Source: Stramenopiles sp. TOSAG23-3
Lineage: Eukaryota; Sar
Assembly (NCBI GenBank): GCA_900128585.1
Contig: LT642250.1
Span: 1,982 to 28,200 of the forward strand
Length of the DNA: 26,219 nt
Direction of reading: 5' to 3'
Position numbers and translations under genes: made by a program. The notes beneath the pieces were generated by a model. It was not told where the DNA came from, searched no databases, and saw only the letters and a list, made by a program, of their open reading frames with translations. Shown here piece after piece: positions 1 through 9,600 of the stretch; positions within the stretch are counted from its first letter, which is position 1; every line of letters starts with the position of its first letter.

Positions 1-8
1 AGAATAAT

Positions 9-23
9 ACACACACACACACA
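9..23. repeat. (AC)n microsatellite
   Basis: A dinucleotide AC run at the left edge of the window, about seven units. Confidence 0.9.
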
Positions 24-170
24 AATGTATTAAATTTCAAATCTCAACCAAAAACAACAGAAGAAGAATTTCAAAGAGAAGAAGAAGGAAGAGAGGAGGA
101 GAGAGATAATCTCAAACTGTAGAAGAAGACACACACACAACAAAAAGAATCATCTTCACTCATCATCTCA

Positions 171-191
171 TCCTCCTCCTCCTCCTCCTCC
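171..191. repeat. (CCT)n microsatellite
   Basis: About seven CCT units, a pyrimidine-rich interruption in an otherwise purine-rich plus strand. Confidence 0.9.
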
Positions 192-626
192 CCTTAAAAC
201 TTAAAATACCCTTAATTAAAAAATTAAAGAATTCGACTATAAACCCTATTCTTAACTTGATATTAATTTTGGGTCACGTAAAACCGTTGAAAGATGAAAG
301 AGAAGAAGAAGGGATTTCCTCTTTTTCTGTGAAGGAGGGAGATCTTTTTTATTTGACTCTATGCTATTTGTATATCGATTTATCCGCTATGCGCTTTGCT
401 CTTCGCTATTTAAGCAAGCGTAGAATGAAGTGTCTTCTAATGTAATATTATTAATTACACGAATTGTCTCTTTTCTTTAGCTAGGGTAGTATTTGCTTTA
501 TTATTACGTATTATTTATATTTAATTTTTTATAGGAAAGTAGAATGGAGGATATGGTGAAATTAAATTTATTTTGGAAGGTTTACGTTGGTTCGAATAAC
601 AAGATAGCATAGCATTACAGAAGAAA

Positions 627-666
627 GGAAGGAAGGAAGGAAGGAAGGAAGGAAGGAAGGAAGGAA
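627..666. repeat. (GGAA)n microsatellite
   Basis: Ten uninterrupted GGAA units, closely followed by a separate AAAG array. It is likely length-variable between isolates. Confidence 0.95.
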
Positions 667-683
667 GAAAAAAAGAAATCTAA

Positions 684-685
684 AA

Positions 686-740
<55 letters not shown>
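684..740. repeat. (AAAG)n microsatellite
   Basis: About fourteen AAAG units, the longest simple array in the window, 18 bases after the GGAA array. Both put purines on the plus strand. Confidence 0.95.
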
Positions 741-741
<1 letters not shown>

Positions 742-1000
742 GAATCTGGATAGATAGCAAAGAGTATAATTAATAGTATTAATCTATATATACTTATAGA
801 TTATATAGACTATATAATAATCAGCCTATCAGACATTTTATTCCGGTCGGTTGCTTCGATTTGATTTTGTACTTAACTGTATAGTCTGTCTAGGATTACC
901 GAAGAAGTACGAGTAGAAAAGAGACTTAAATAGCGAAAAAAATAAAATATAAAAATTAGAAGATTATAATTATAATTATAATGAATGATGAAGAAAGAAC

Positions 1001-1019
1001 GAATGAATGAATGAATGAA
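1001..1019. repeat. (GAAT)n microsatellite
   Basis: Almost five GAAT units in non-coding DNA upstream of the first gene. Confidence 0.85.
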
Positions 1020-1395
1020 ACGGCTTTCTTCTTCTTTTCTTTTTTATATAAAAATAATAAATAAAAAAAACAACGAATAACATATGAATAGTAAGGAGAA
1101 GAATATCATCGTCCTCAAAAAAGCATCATTCATCATCATCAAACAAAAAAACAAAGCACAACAAAAGAAGAAGAGAGTAGTAGAAGAAGAAGAGAAAAAC
1201 CACCACCGATATGATTTGTAATCAATTTTATATTTTATGTACACGTACGAACAAAATCGAAAAGGAGAAACAATTGGAATCATAATTTCAGACAGTTGTT
1301 TGAATTAATCGAAACGAAACGGAAACTAACCAAATAATCGTCGCGATTGCTATATCAAATAATACGAACCTTCTTCTTGTTTGTTCCGGCTAGCT

Positions 1396-2580
1396 ATGGC
1401 GGACATGATGATTTCAGAACGCCCTAGTGGGAACGGCGGCGCGTCTGCAGGAGTTTCTATCGGTAACTACAAGGGTGTGATGTTGTGCAATAGGCCGTTT
1501 GCAGGAGTGGCTGCCGCTGCGCACAAAGCCGTTGGGGGGGGTTCGGGAGGGAACGTTCCCTTCCGGTCTGCCGTAATACCCCACGAGCCCATAGGACTGA
1601 ACCCGTCCCGCGAACGCAGGGCTTTCATAAAGATGGACAGAAAGAAGAAGAACTCTGTGTTGTCGAGGCACAAAAAGTGGCTCAAGCAGCTGCAGAAGGC
1701 CAAAGAGCAGTTCCAGCAGCAAGCCGAAGAGGAGGAGCAAAAGCAAGAGAACAAAAGGATGCGATTTGCTGCCCAGCAAGCTGCCCTCCGGGCCGAAGTA
1801 CGGAACACGCTTGAAGTGCAGGACGCTAACGACAGGGAAATTACTAAAGAAATCCAGAAAATAAACGAATACGAGCAAAAGAACGAAGAAAACGAAGAGC
1901 AGAATAACTCCGCATGGCGGGATGAGCAGCGAGAGAGGCAACTTGGAGACATGCGCTCGAAACCCGCATGGGCCTTGACGGCTCAGCAGAAAGACGTGTT
2001 GGAAGACGAAGAGGCAGACGATTTGATGGACTTCGCACAAAACCTGGACGTGGACAAGTATTTGGACGATCTCGAAGTCAGGGCAGCGCTAGAATCTGTG
2101 CGAAACAGAATTAGACAAATTGAAGTAGCAGAAGACGACGATGCCCAGGAAGGCGGGGAGAACTTGGATAAAAATTACGAATCGAAATACGACGACGGGG
2201 ACAACTACGTGAAGGCTAATAAAGGCAAGGGGAAGGTTAAGAGGACACGGTTGACGAAAGATGCCTTGGCCGCTTTTGCTGGTGACGGAGCGTCGAAAGA
2301 TAATGTGGACGACGATGCAAGGAGTGTTGCGTCGCACATGACGGCACGTTCGGTACTCTCCGATGTGAAATCATTGCGTGGAATCCACTCGGCCAAGTCT
2401 TTGGCCCAGCTGGCGAAGCAAGTAAATACTGCAAAGGGTGGGGGTGCGTTAGCGGCTATCCCCGAGGTCCCGTTCATTCCACCAAGAATTTCCATTGTCG
2501 ACGATAAAAAGGGAATTAGGGACGAAATCAAGAACCAGCCTAGCCAGCTCCCGTACATACATAGGAACCCTGCTATTTAG
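1396..2580 (+). CDS. Conserved coiled-coil protein, possibly flagellum-associated
   Basis: A 394-aa acidic, charged protein of unknown function. The frame is open from a TTG at 1381, but the first ATG is at 1396 and has G at +4, so I start there; the stop is TAG. Residues 24-35 form a compact motif, NYKGVMLCNRPF. Residues about 75-180 are a charged Lys/Glu/Gln-rich coiled coil. KPAWALT (189-195) is followed by an acidic helix with LDVDKYLDDLEVR. Residues about 250-330 are acidic and low-complexity, and the C-terminus is proline-containing. From memory, the N-terminal motif and the KPAWALT block recur together in uncharacterised proteins of flagellated protists; I cannot confirm this here. An eight-G run at 1534-1541 lies inside the CDS and encodes part of a glycine stretch. 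The gene converges with the zinc-finger gene, with 144 bases between the stops. The gene is near certain; the function is not. Confidence 0.88.
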   Translation: MADMMISERPSGNGGASAGVSIGNYKGVMLCNRPFAGVAAAAHKAVGGGSGGNVPFRSAVIPHEPIGLNPSRERRAFIKMDRKKKNSVLSRHKKWLKQLQKAKEQFQQQAEEEEQKQENKRMRFAAQQAALRAEVRNTLEVQDANDREITKEIQKINEYEQKNEENEEQNNSAWRDEQRERQLGDMRSKPAWALTAQQKDVLEDEEADDLMDFAQNLDVDKYLDDLEVRAALESVRNRIRQIEVAEDDDAQEGGENLDKNYESKYDDGDNYVKANKGKGKVKRTRLTKDALAAFAGDGASKDNVDDDARSVASHMTARSVLSDVKSLRGIHSAKSLAQLAKQVNTAKGGGALAAIPEVPFIPPRISIVDDKKGIRDEIKNQPSQLPYIHRNPAI

Positions 2581-2724
2581 CGGTGGGCGTAAAGCGTAAT
2601 AATGCGTACATATTTATACTTTCGTGTCTAATATAGTTTTGTACCACTACCGCACTACCGTTTAATAATTATTTTGTTTTTAATAACACAGCACCATTAT
2701 TTTGTAAAAAAATCTTCTTTTCGT

Positions 2725-5439
2725 TCACACCGCGGGCAATTCGCTCACGCTGGGGGTCTGAGCCAAATAATGTCTAGATCGAGTTCGCGGCCTAGAAGCG
2801 GACCAAAACTGGTGCTCTTGCCTATCCTTTGCGGCCCCCCACACAACATTTCGGCTTTCTTTTTGCCGTTTGCACTTCAGGAAATGGCTTGATAGGTCTT
2901 TTTTCCGTGTCACTACTTTACAGAACGGGCATTTGACCTTTTCTATTTTGCTCCCGGTTGTTGCTGGGCGCTTCTCGTATTTTTCTACGTTCGGGGTAAG
3001 CATTTTGCTGCTTCTAGCAGGAGAATCAAACGTATCATCGCCCGTATAATCCTCCTTCATTTCATTTCTTGAAGATCTTCTAATTTTTGGTGGCTGCGAG
3101 ACAGAGTGAGAGGCCGGGTTATGATGCCGGAAGGGGGTCCCCTTCAGGCGAGCGCGACCGGCGTCATATGGCACTCGCTTCTCACCAAAAATTTTCTGGC
3201 ACACCCTTTGGTGGACCGCAAGACGGCTGTAGGCAAATGTACGGTCGCAGTGCTCGCATGGGTACAACTTTACGTCCGAGGGACTCCCGTTCGATTTCAA
3301 ACTTTCAACCTCCGCGTAGTCGTTTTCGAAAGAAAACTCGTCGTCGTTGAGGAACTTTTTCACCGGAGTACGAAAACCACCGCCCTGCGCTAAATGCTTT
3401 CTGGAATCCGCGTTGTCGTCATAGTTGGACTGCTCCCATTTAAGCGCATTCAGACCCATCTGGTCGGAAGCCTCGATATTGTCAAACGAGATCGTCGGAT
3501 TCATGCGGCTAGGGCTGGTGCAAAGGTAGGACGTCAGGCTTGGGCACGTTTGCAGGTGGTTGACAAAGTGTTCTCGGGGGCCTTTTGCGCTGCAATAAGG
3601 ACAGTGAAGCTCCGCGACAGATCTAGGGCTAGCCGACAGCAGAACAACTGCGGCTTGCTTTATCGCAAACATTCGCCCTGCTATGGCAGCAGATGGAGAA
3701 ATTTTCATTCGGGGGTCCTCCGCGTAGTCTCTAGAAAGCTTGTTGAATGCATCATGCAGTTCAACCCCATCTTCAATATCGTTGACGGACCTGCTGCCGA
3801 AGTGCAGCTTTCTTGCGGGGTCCATTTCAATGTTGTCTGCAGACTTCTCCTTTATTTTTTTAACATTTATGTCTGCACTAGAGGCGGCCTCGAGCTGCGC
3901 ATCGTCGTCGATGTCTTGCACAAAGCTGTTGGCCTCCGCATGCCTTTGGGCACGTACTCTAATTTCTGGAAAATCACTCGCGTTGACGATTCTGCCGTCC
4001 TCAGGAACCGTCCACTGCGTCTTTCTCGATTTTCTGTGGTAAAAGTAGACCTGCCCATCAGCCGACCGAGCAATTTTCCACTCATCCTCCTTTGGCCCGA
4101 GATCATCGAACCCGTTGGACTTGGCCGCACTTTCCCTGGGCCTAAATTCTAATTCAGACATCTTTTTGCCTTCCACGCTTTCCGTGCTGTGCTTCTCTTC
4201 GACTGCATCGTCTTGGTCACTGTCCGAGCCTGAGCTGTCTGCCATATCGGACCGCCACATCGGCTTGTCTCCGAACGAGTCGGCGTCTTCTGCGGCAAAG
4301 TCAAAAGACGTGTCTTCCTCCGATTGTTTCACGCCCTCCGACGGTTCCTTCGCCGCAAAATCGATACTTTCAACCTTCCGGCTTACGCAGTCCTCCTTCG
4401 CTTCTACTCCCTCACATATCGGTACTCTCTCAGCATCGTCACCCGCTTCGATGGTCTCAAGCTTGGTCGTTTCTTCGGGCTCCGATTGAGCGCTCTTTCT
4501 GTGGTGGTCTATAATGCCTGTTTCTTTCCCCTTGGGCAGTTTTTCGGACCGGTGAGGTTTCGAAATTTCCGGCAGCGAAGTTTGCTTCGAGGATTTCTTC
4601 CGGTTCGTAAGGGATCCCAGCATTCGCCTCATGAACGACTTTTTCTCCCCTCCCGCCTTGCTGTTGTCCGTCGGGGCCTTTCCCGTCGACACTTCGTCCA
4701 GGCGGGCCTTGGACATGGGCGCTTTGGAGCTTGGAGTCGGGCCATTGGCCGTCATCTTTACACGCGCCACTTCTGGGAACATCCCGTTCTTCTGCTTGCT
4801 TTCGCTTACCGCTTTCTCGGAGGAGTGTTTCGGGCCACCGCCGTAGTCGTCGCGGGACCAGAGCTCTCCATCGTCCATAATGCCCCTTGTATCGTCTACT
4901 AAGCTACTATTTGCATCCAAAGGTGCTGATGCGTCGACGCTGGCTTTTACCGGCAAGGGGGACACTGCAACTTTAAACGGGTGGGCTTCGTCGATATCAC
5001 TGAATTGGACCGCTTCGTTCGTCTCGTTTCCCCCAGACCCAATTTCGACATCGCTATCATAACCCGCCCTCTCGTTGTAGGCCAAGCCTACTTGTTTGTT
5101 CCCCCGGTCGCCTTGCCTGTTTTCAAAACTTCGGTTTATGATGGAATCGCTGAGGTCCTTGAATATGCCTTCATCGCTCTGCTGAAGGTTGACCCGCGGG
5201 GAACGGGTTCGGGGTGGGGTTGAATAGGAGACTGTATTGAAGTGGGGGGTCGAGAATTTTTCTAAGCCGTTTTCGAAAGATTCGTTCCCGTACCTTTGGA
5301 CAGGCGTTTGAACCCTCCCATTGGTCTTAGATGAAGGACCGGCCTGGCGCTTCTTCGCACCTTTTCGACGCAAGAGTCGCAAATCTTTTTTCCAACCCGG
5401 GGCGTCGGAAGGTTTCGAGGAAGTATGCTCAGTCGGCAT
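2725..5439 (-). CDS. WW domain plus triple C2HC zinc-finger protein
   Basis: A 904-aa protein read from an ATG at 5439 (a TGA lies three codons upstream in frame) to TGA. Residues 1-450 are low-complexity, Ser/Lys/Glu/Asp-rich and probably disordered. A WW domain spans about 451-481, with the two signature tryptophans at W454 and W476 and the terminal proline at P479; WW domains bind proline-rich partners. Three zinc fingers follow, each with the spacing C-x2-C-x11-H-x3-C: C613/C616/H628/C632, C728/C731/H743/C747 and C837/C840/H852/C856. That spacing is typical of the C2HC fingers of ZC2HC1 and ZNF474 proteins. Long charged linkers separate the fingers. No catalytic domain is seen, so I infer an adaptor or scaffold role; the nucleic-acid or protein target is unknown. 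The gene has no intron in nearly 2.7 kb. Confidence 0.92.
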   Translation of the reverse strand: MPTEHTSSKPSDAPGWKKDLRLLRRKGAKKRQAGPSSKTNGRVQTPVQRYGNESFENGLEKFSTPHFNTVSYSTPPRTRSPRVNLQQSDEGIFKDLSDSIINRSFENRQGDRGNKQVGLAYNERAGYDSDVEIGSGGNETNEAVQFSDIDEAHPFKVAVSPLPVKASVDASAPLDANSSLVDDTRGIMDDGELWSRDDYGGGPKHSSEKAVSESKQKNGMFPEVARVKMTANGPTPSSKAPMSKARLDEVSTGKAPTDNSKAGGEKKSFMRRMLGSLTNRKKSSKQTSLPEISKPHRSEKLPKGKETGIIDHHRKSAQSEPEETTKLETIEAGDDAERVPICEGVEAKEDCVSRKVESIDFAAKEPSEGVKQSEEDTSFDFAAEDADSFGDKPMWRSDMADSSGSDSDQDDAVEEKHSTESVEGKKMSELEFRPRESAAKSNGFDDLGPKEDEWKIARSADGQVYFYHRKSRKTQWTVPEDGRIVNASDFPEIRVRAQRHAEANSFVQDIDDDAQLEAASSADINVKKIKEKSADNIEMDPARKLHFGSRSVNDIEDGVELHDAFNKLSRDYAEDPRMKISPSAAIAGRMFAIKQAAVVLLSASPRSVAELHCPYCSAKGPREHFVNHLQTCPSLTSYLCTSPSRMNPTISFDNIEASDQMGLNALKWEQSNYDDNADSRKHLAQGGGFRTPVKKFLNDDEFSFENDYAEVESLKSNGSPSDVKLYPCEHCDRTFAYSRLAVHQRVCQKIFGEKRVPYDAGRARLKGTPFRHHNPASHSVSQPPKIRRSSRNEMKEDYTGDDTFDSPARSSKMLTPNVEKYEKRPATTGSKIEKVKCPFCKVVTRKKDLSSHFLKCKRQKESRNVVWGAAKDRQEHQFWSASRPRTRSRHYLAQTPSVSELPAV

Positions 5440-5724
5440 TCTGGTTCAAAGTATTCTTCACTGGACAACTCCTTTAGATGGTGAGCTGATGGGGTCTGTC
5501 ACTATTTTCTTGACTTTAACTTTGTTTGATTTCCTCTCCTCAAATATTTACATGTCTATGCCAATTCTTAAAAGAATAAACATATAAACATAAATGGGGT
5601 TGAAACATGAAACCATATACATCTTAATAAAACCATATCAAACCAATTCTTCTCTTCTTCTATCTTCCTTCTTTGAAATTATTTCAAACAACAACAAGGT
5701 CATCAAAAAAATTTACAACAAAGA

Positions 5725-5746
5725 AGGAAGGAAGGAAGGAAGGAAG
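5725..5746. repeat. (GGAA)n microsatellite
   Basis: Five GGAA units, the same repeat type as the array at 627-666. Confidence 0.9.
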
Positions 5747-5940
5747 AGGATTTGGTTTGACTACTTCTAATTTGTACTTTTATTATTCTACGTTATACTG
5801 TACTCTTGTACTTCAATTGCAGATTCCCTCTATAATTTCTATTCAATCCTAAAGGTATATTAAACAATTGGAATTGTAGTATATTGTGTATTATTTATAT
5901 ATTTACATAGGAAGGGTAGAAAAAAGTTTGGTTTCTTCTT

Positions 5941-5983
5941 TCTATTCTTTCTATTCTTTCTATTCTTTCTATTCTTTCTATTC
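5941..5983. repeat. 9-bp tandem repeat (TCTATTCTT)n
   Basis: Between four and five head-to-tail copies of a nine-base pyrimidine-rich unit, degenerating at the right end. Confidence 0.9.
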
Positions 5984-6603
5984 ATTCTACTTCTTCGCTT
6001 TAATTTTAATTTTAAACTCTTATTTTATGTCCTCGTTAGGTATATATTATAATAATTATAGCTAAATACAATAATTTGATATAAAATAATAAATAATAAT
6101 ACAATGTAATAAATAACACATTTTATTATTTATTTGATACAGTACCTCGTACAGTAGTAGTACAGAATATGATTTATTTACTATACTAAAATAATAAAGA
6201 GTACGAAACCAACCTAATAACTAAAACTAAAACTAAAACAATGGAATGAAATAGATTTATACAATGCTGTTCCCTTTATAATATACTTGATGGAATAAGC
6301 AATAATCTGTTCAACACGCTTTACTGCTGTGTTATGTTTTTATTTATTTATAACATAGGAATACAAAGGAATTGGGTTTTCTTTACTTTTTTTTAAATTC
6401 CCGCTTCTTTTTTTATCTTAAATTTCACATTGGATATTTGAATTATCTCGTCACTATATAAAATAGCTTATACCCGTGCGTGCGTGCGTGTACGGGGGGA
6501 GACGGTTCACTAAATTATTGTATTAAGGTTAGGAATAGGGTTAATATTAATAGTGACAGTTCTTTTGTACTTCAGTAATGGTTAACTTATCGTGCCCTTG
6601 TAC

Positions 6604-9600
6604 TTAAACGTCCAGCCATTTATATTCTTTATTATCAAACGTCACTCTTGCGGTGCGAATGCACATAAGCGCTTGCTCAGGCATTTCCTCGTCTTCGTGA
6701 GCCTCAACACACACGCACCAGTCAACCACCATTTTTTTCCCAAGATGCAGGTTATCAAAAAGGCCTTGGCGTACCAAGTAATTCCAGCCCCATACGTCAA
6801 TAAACACTTCCATGTAGTTGATGGTCACGCCAGGAAAATCGGTCAATTCCATGGACCCGCTATTGAACGCGTGCTGTGGGCGAGTCAACAACGGCTTTGC
6901 GTTATACGTCCTTACCAAATAACTGGAGGTGCTCCCAAAACCAATCTCGTCCGCGTTGGCCACCGCCTGTATCAATTTGAAACGATCCAAAAAATTGTCG
7001 TTAGCATCTTCTTTGCTACGAGCAACAAATTTCTTCCATAAATTTATCCCCGGGTGACTAGACGAATTCTTCAATTCTTCGACGACCCAATCTGCAACAA
7101 CAAATGCCTGGAAAAACACGTGCGTCTCCCCATCTTTTACCGGTTGCCCCCACAATGGATTGGGAGGCTGGCTGTTCGGGAACCCCTTGTTAAAGAAAAT
7201 CACCGACGGGACGTCATTTACTACCGACGCGTCGTTCAGACTCGAAAGACTATGATGCGCCTTCATCATCTTTTCCTGTTGAGGCTTGGAAAATTGGAAC
7301 AATCCTTTCGCGGAGGTTAGTTTGTGTGGCGAGAGAAACAGGTCGCATCCAATCGGGTGGTACATTGCCGGCCCTGATGTTTTCTTCACTTTGTTCTGGG
7401 GGTAATTGGGGCCTGCACGGAGGATGAATTTATCTGCTTTAATGTTGCACCATGAACGTATGGGCAAGTCTTTGTACGATGTGGCTACAGCACCATTCTC
7501 GACGTGCACCATGGTTTCAGAGAACGTTCGTAAACCATTGTCACTTTGATTTTCATTTCCATCTATGCGGAATGGGGAAACTTGGTTAACATCATCGTCC
7601 TCGGCAAAAGACTTGCGAAATAGTCTTTCTTGACCAGGTGAAGTTCCTTCAGACTGAAGGTTGCTTTCAAGAAGGGACCTCACGGGAGACACCTCGGACG
7701 AGCGCCGTGGACTGCAAAATTCTACGCATATGCTCCACACATTCACGTCACTCGCGTTATTGTTTCCATCTTGGTTCCCCAGTTTTCGGCCAAACCGCTC
7801 CACTGCGAACACTATTGCGCGTGCAATGGAATGGCAGCAGCTGGCAACGGCACATATGTACAGAAAGACCCGAAATAGCCCACTTGAAAACCCTTTCGTG
7901 TCCAACCAGACTACATCAAGAGCTCCTTGGTGCATTGCTACGAAAGCAGCGATAAGCGGGACGACATACCAAACTATTTCGACCACCATGTCGACATTGA
8001 CGAAGCCGCACTTCCTCGAAGAACCTTCCCACTTCCACGTTGCCAAGAGCAGCGGCTTTTTACGAACGACAAGAGATGCTGAATAGCCTACGGTTGCAAA
8101 TGGTGGCAGGTACGGGGGGACCGTTTCAACCATTTCTCCACCTAAAAAACCTTCTATTTCGACCGCATCGTCCGAATGCGTCGCCCCTAAGTTTACCCAC
8201 TCACCAACTTCTACGTTCCATCGACGAAGTCGCCGTTGTACGGATCCCATAAACGTTTTTCGCACGACAAAAAACTTCAAAGACCGATCGGCTGAGGCAT
8301 TTTCTGAGCCAGTCTTAATGTCGTCTCCACTCTCAGAAGTCGAACGGCCTGGCTCGCGTATTTCGAACGAAATTGGTTTCGAGTGAGGGCCAATGTACAG
8401 GTACCCCCCTTCCAATTTGCTTACACCTTTTTTAAAATTGCCAAATTGGCGTTTTCTTTTCCAATCGTTCAAGGTTACCTCCGAGTCACGATAGCACACA
8501 GGGTCACCGTCTCTCCCTCCAGACCGATGAAACGTCATGACAAGCTGCCCCCCATCGCTTTGAGGGCGTGGACCGACATACCCTAGACAATTGGACATGA
8601 CAAGACCGTCATCGTCGATCAGCACGAATGGGTCACCGTAACACACTTCGTTGTCATTATGCTTCTCGTTCGACGGGTCTTGGACGGTAAACGTTGCTGT
8701 CACGACAGGAAAATCGGCACTCTTTCCTGCCGGCCTTAATGCCAAGAGGGTTCCCTTAAACCGCCGCTTTTTCCGAAGATAAACGCCTAAAAAGTCGCCC
8801 GTGCTCTTAGAATCTGCGTACGCAGAGACCGTCCATAGCCTTATTTTCTCTCCGTAATGCAGCGGCTCTTTTGCCCTCATCCTAGGAACACTTGGGGAAA
8901 ACGTCAATACATGGTCGTCTCCGTTGTCTTCCTCTTCATCAGCGTCCTCGACTACCGTACGAGACCGTTTAGTTCTGTTATTAGAAGTACTATGGGTAGC
9001 TCTTCGTAAGGCATTGACCCATGTTTCAGCATGCTCTAGAGACGGGGTCCCAAGAAGCAAAGCCCCGTCTACGAAGGGGCCGGCATTCTTCTCCCCACCA
9101 TTTTCAGCGAAAACGCTGAAGCAGTACATTTCGCGCCCCCCTCTTTTCAATGGAATCCCCTGGAAATCGACACGGCAATCTTCCCCAAGCACAACCACAC
9201 CTCGCGGTTTGGCGGAGCGACTGGTTAGAAAATACTCCATGCGATCTCCATTCAGAGTAAAGTAGCGAGTGTGCCACCCGCGAGCAAGTTTGAAAAGGTC
9301 TTTGCTTACGAACTTTTTGTACAGCATGCCCTCTAAAGTCTCGTTGGGGTCATCGGTGGAAAATAATTCTTCATTATCAACATCACTTTCTACGAACACC
9401 GATTCTTGCCGCACGACATTTCCGTTGCCGTCTTCGCCCGAGCCCCCCGAACGTGCACCGCCCGCGATATTAGCAACGGAGCCATCGTGCTTCGTTCTTT
9501 CTATACCATTCACCAAGACGGACACCCACCCAACTGCTTCATCAAACGTCTGCCCTCCTAATTCAAGTTTCTTGTTGCCAGCAAAAATAGTGAACGGGTA

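Larger units (their letters stand above)
1..1395. other. AT-rich upstream spacer with microsatellites
   Basis: No supportable gene is seen here. The stretch is AT-rich and strongly purine-biased on the plus strand, with AC, CCT, GGAA, AAAG and GAAT simple repeats. The last 80 bases, just before the first gene, have higher GC and no repeats and may be its 5' untranslated region. The only forward frame of note (257-445) begins at TTG and has no recognisable features, so it is not called. Confidence 0.7.
5440..6603. other. AT-rich spacer between two minus-strand genes
   Basis: About 1.16 kb with no gene. It holds the presumed upstream region of the WW/zinc-finger gene at its left end and the presumed 3' region of the EDR2_C gene at its right end. 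Simple arrays occur at 5725-5746 and 5941-5983, and there is a short GCGT run near 6478-6490. I see no tRNA or conserved structure. Confidence 0.7.

Noticed and set aside
257-445. 62-codon plus-strand frame
   Set aside because: Begins at TTG, low complexity, no conserved feature, in a microsatellite-rich spacer.
600-740. CRISPR-like or structured repeat array
   Set aside because: These are plain GGAA and AAAG microsatellites with no spacers.
1380-1395. AG just before several start codons, suggesting spliced-leader acceptors
   Set aside because: TAG or CAG close to ATG occurs at some genes but distances and pyrimidine tracts are inconsistent; not enough to claim trans-splicing.
1414-2040. 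208-codon minus-strand frame and two shorter ones nearby
   Set aside because: Antisense to the coiled-coil gene; Leu/Phe/Val-rich because it reads Glu/Lys codons backwards.
3394-4152. 252-codon ATG frame on the plus strand
   Set aside because: It lies wholly antisense to the WW/zinc-finger gene, whose domains are clear. The product has no recognisable motif and is explained by stop-poor antisense phase of a coding gene.
4324-4902. 192-codon plus-strand frame
   Set aside because: Antisense shadow of the same gene, with arginine-rich composition typical of such shadows.
6525-6560. Telomere-like TTAGG/AGGGTT pieces
   Set aside because: Single scattered occurrences, not a tandem array.
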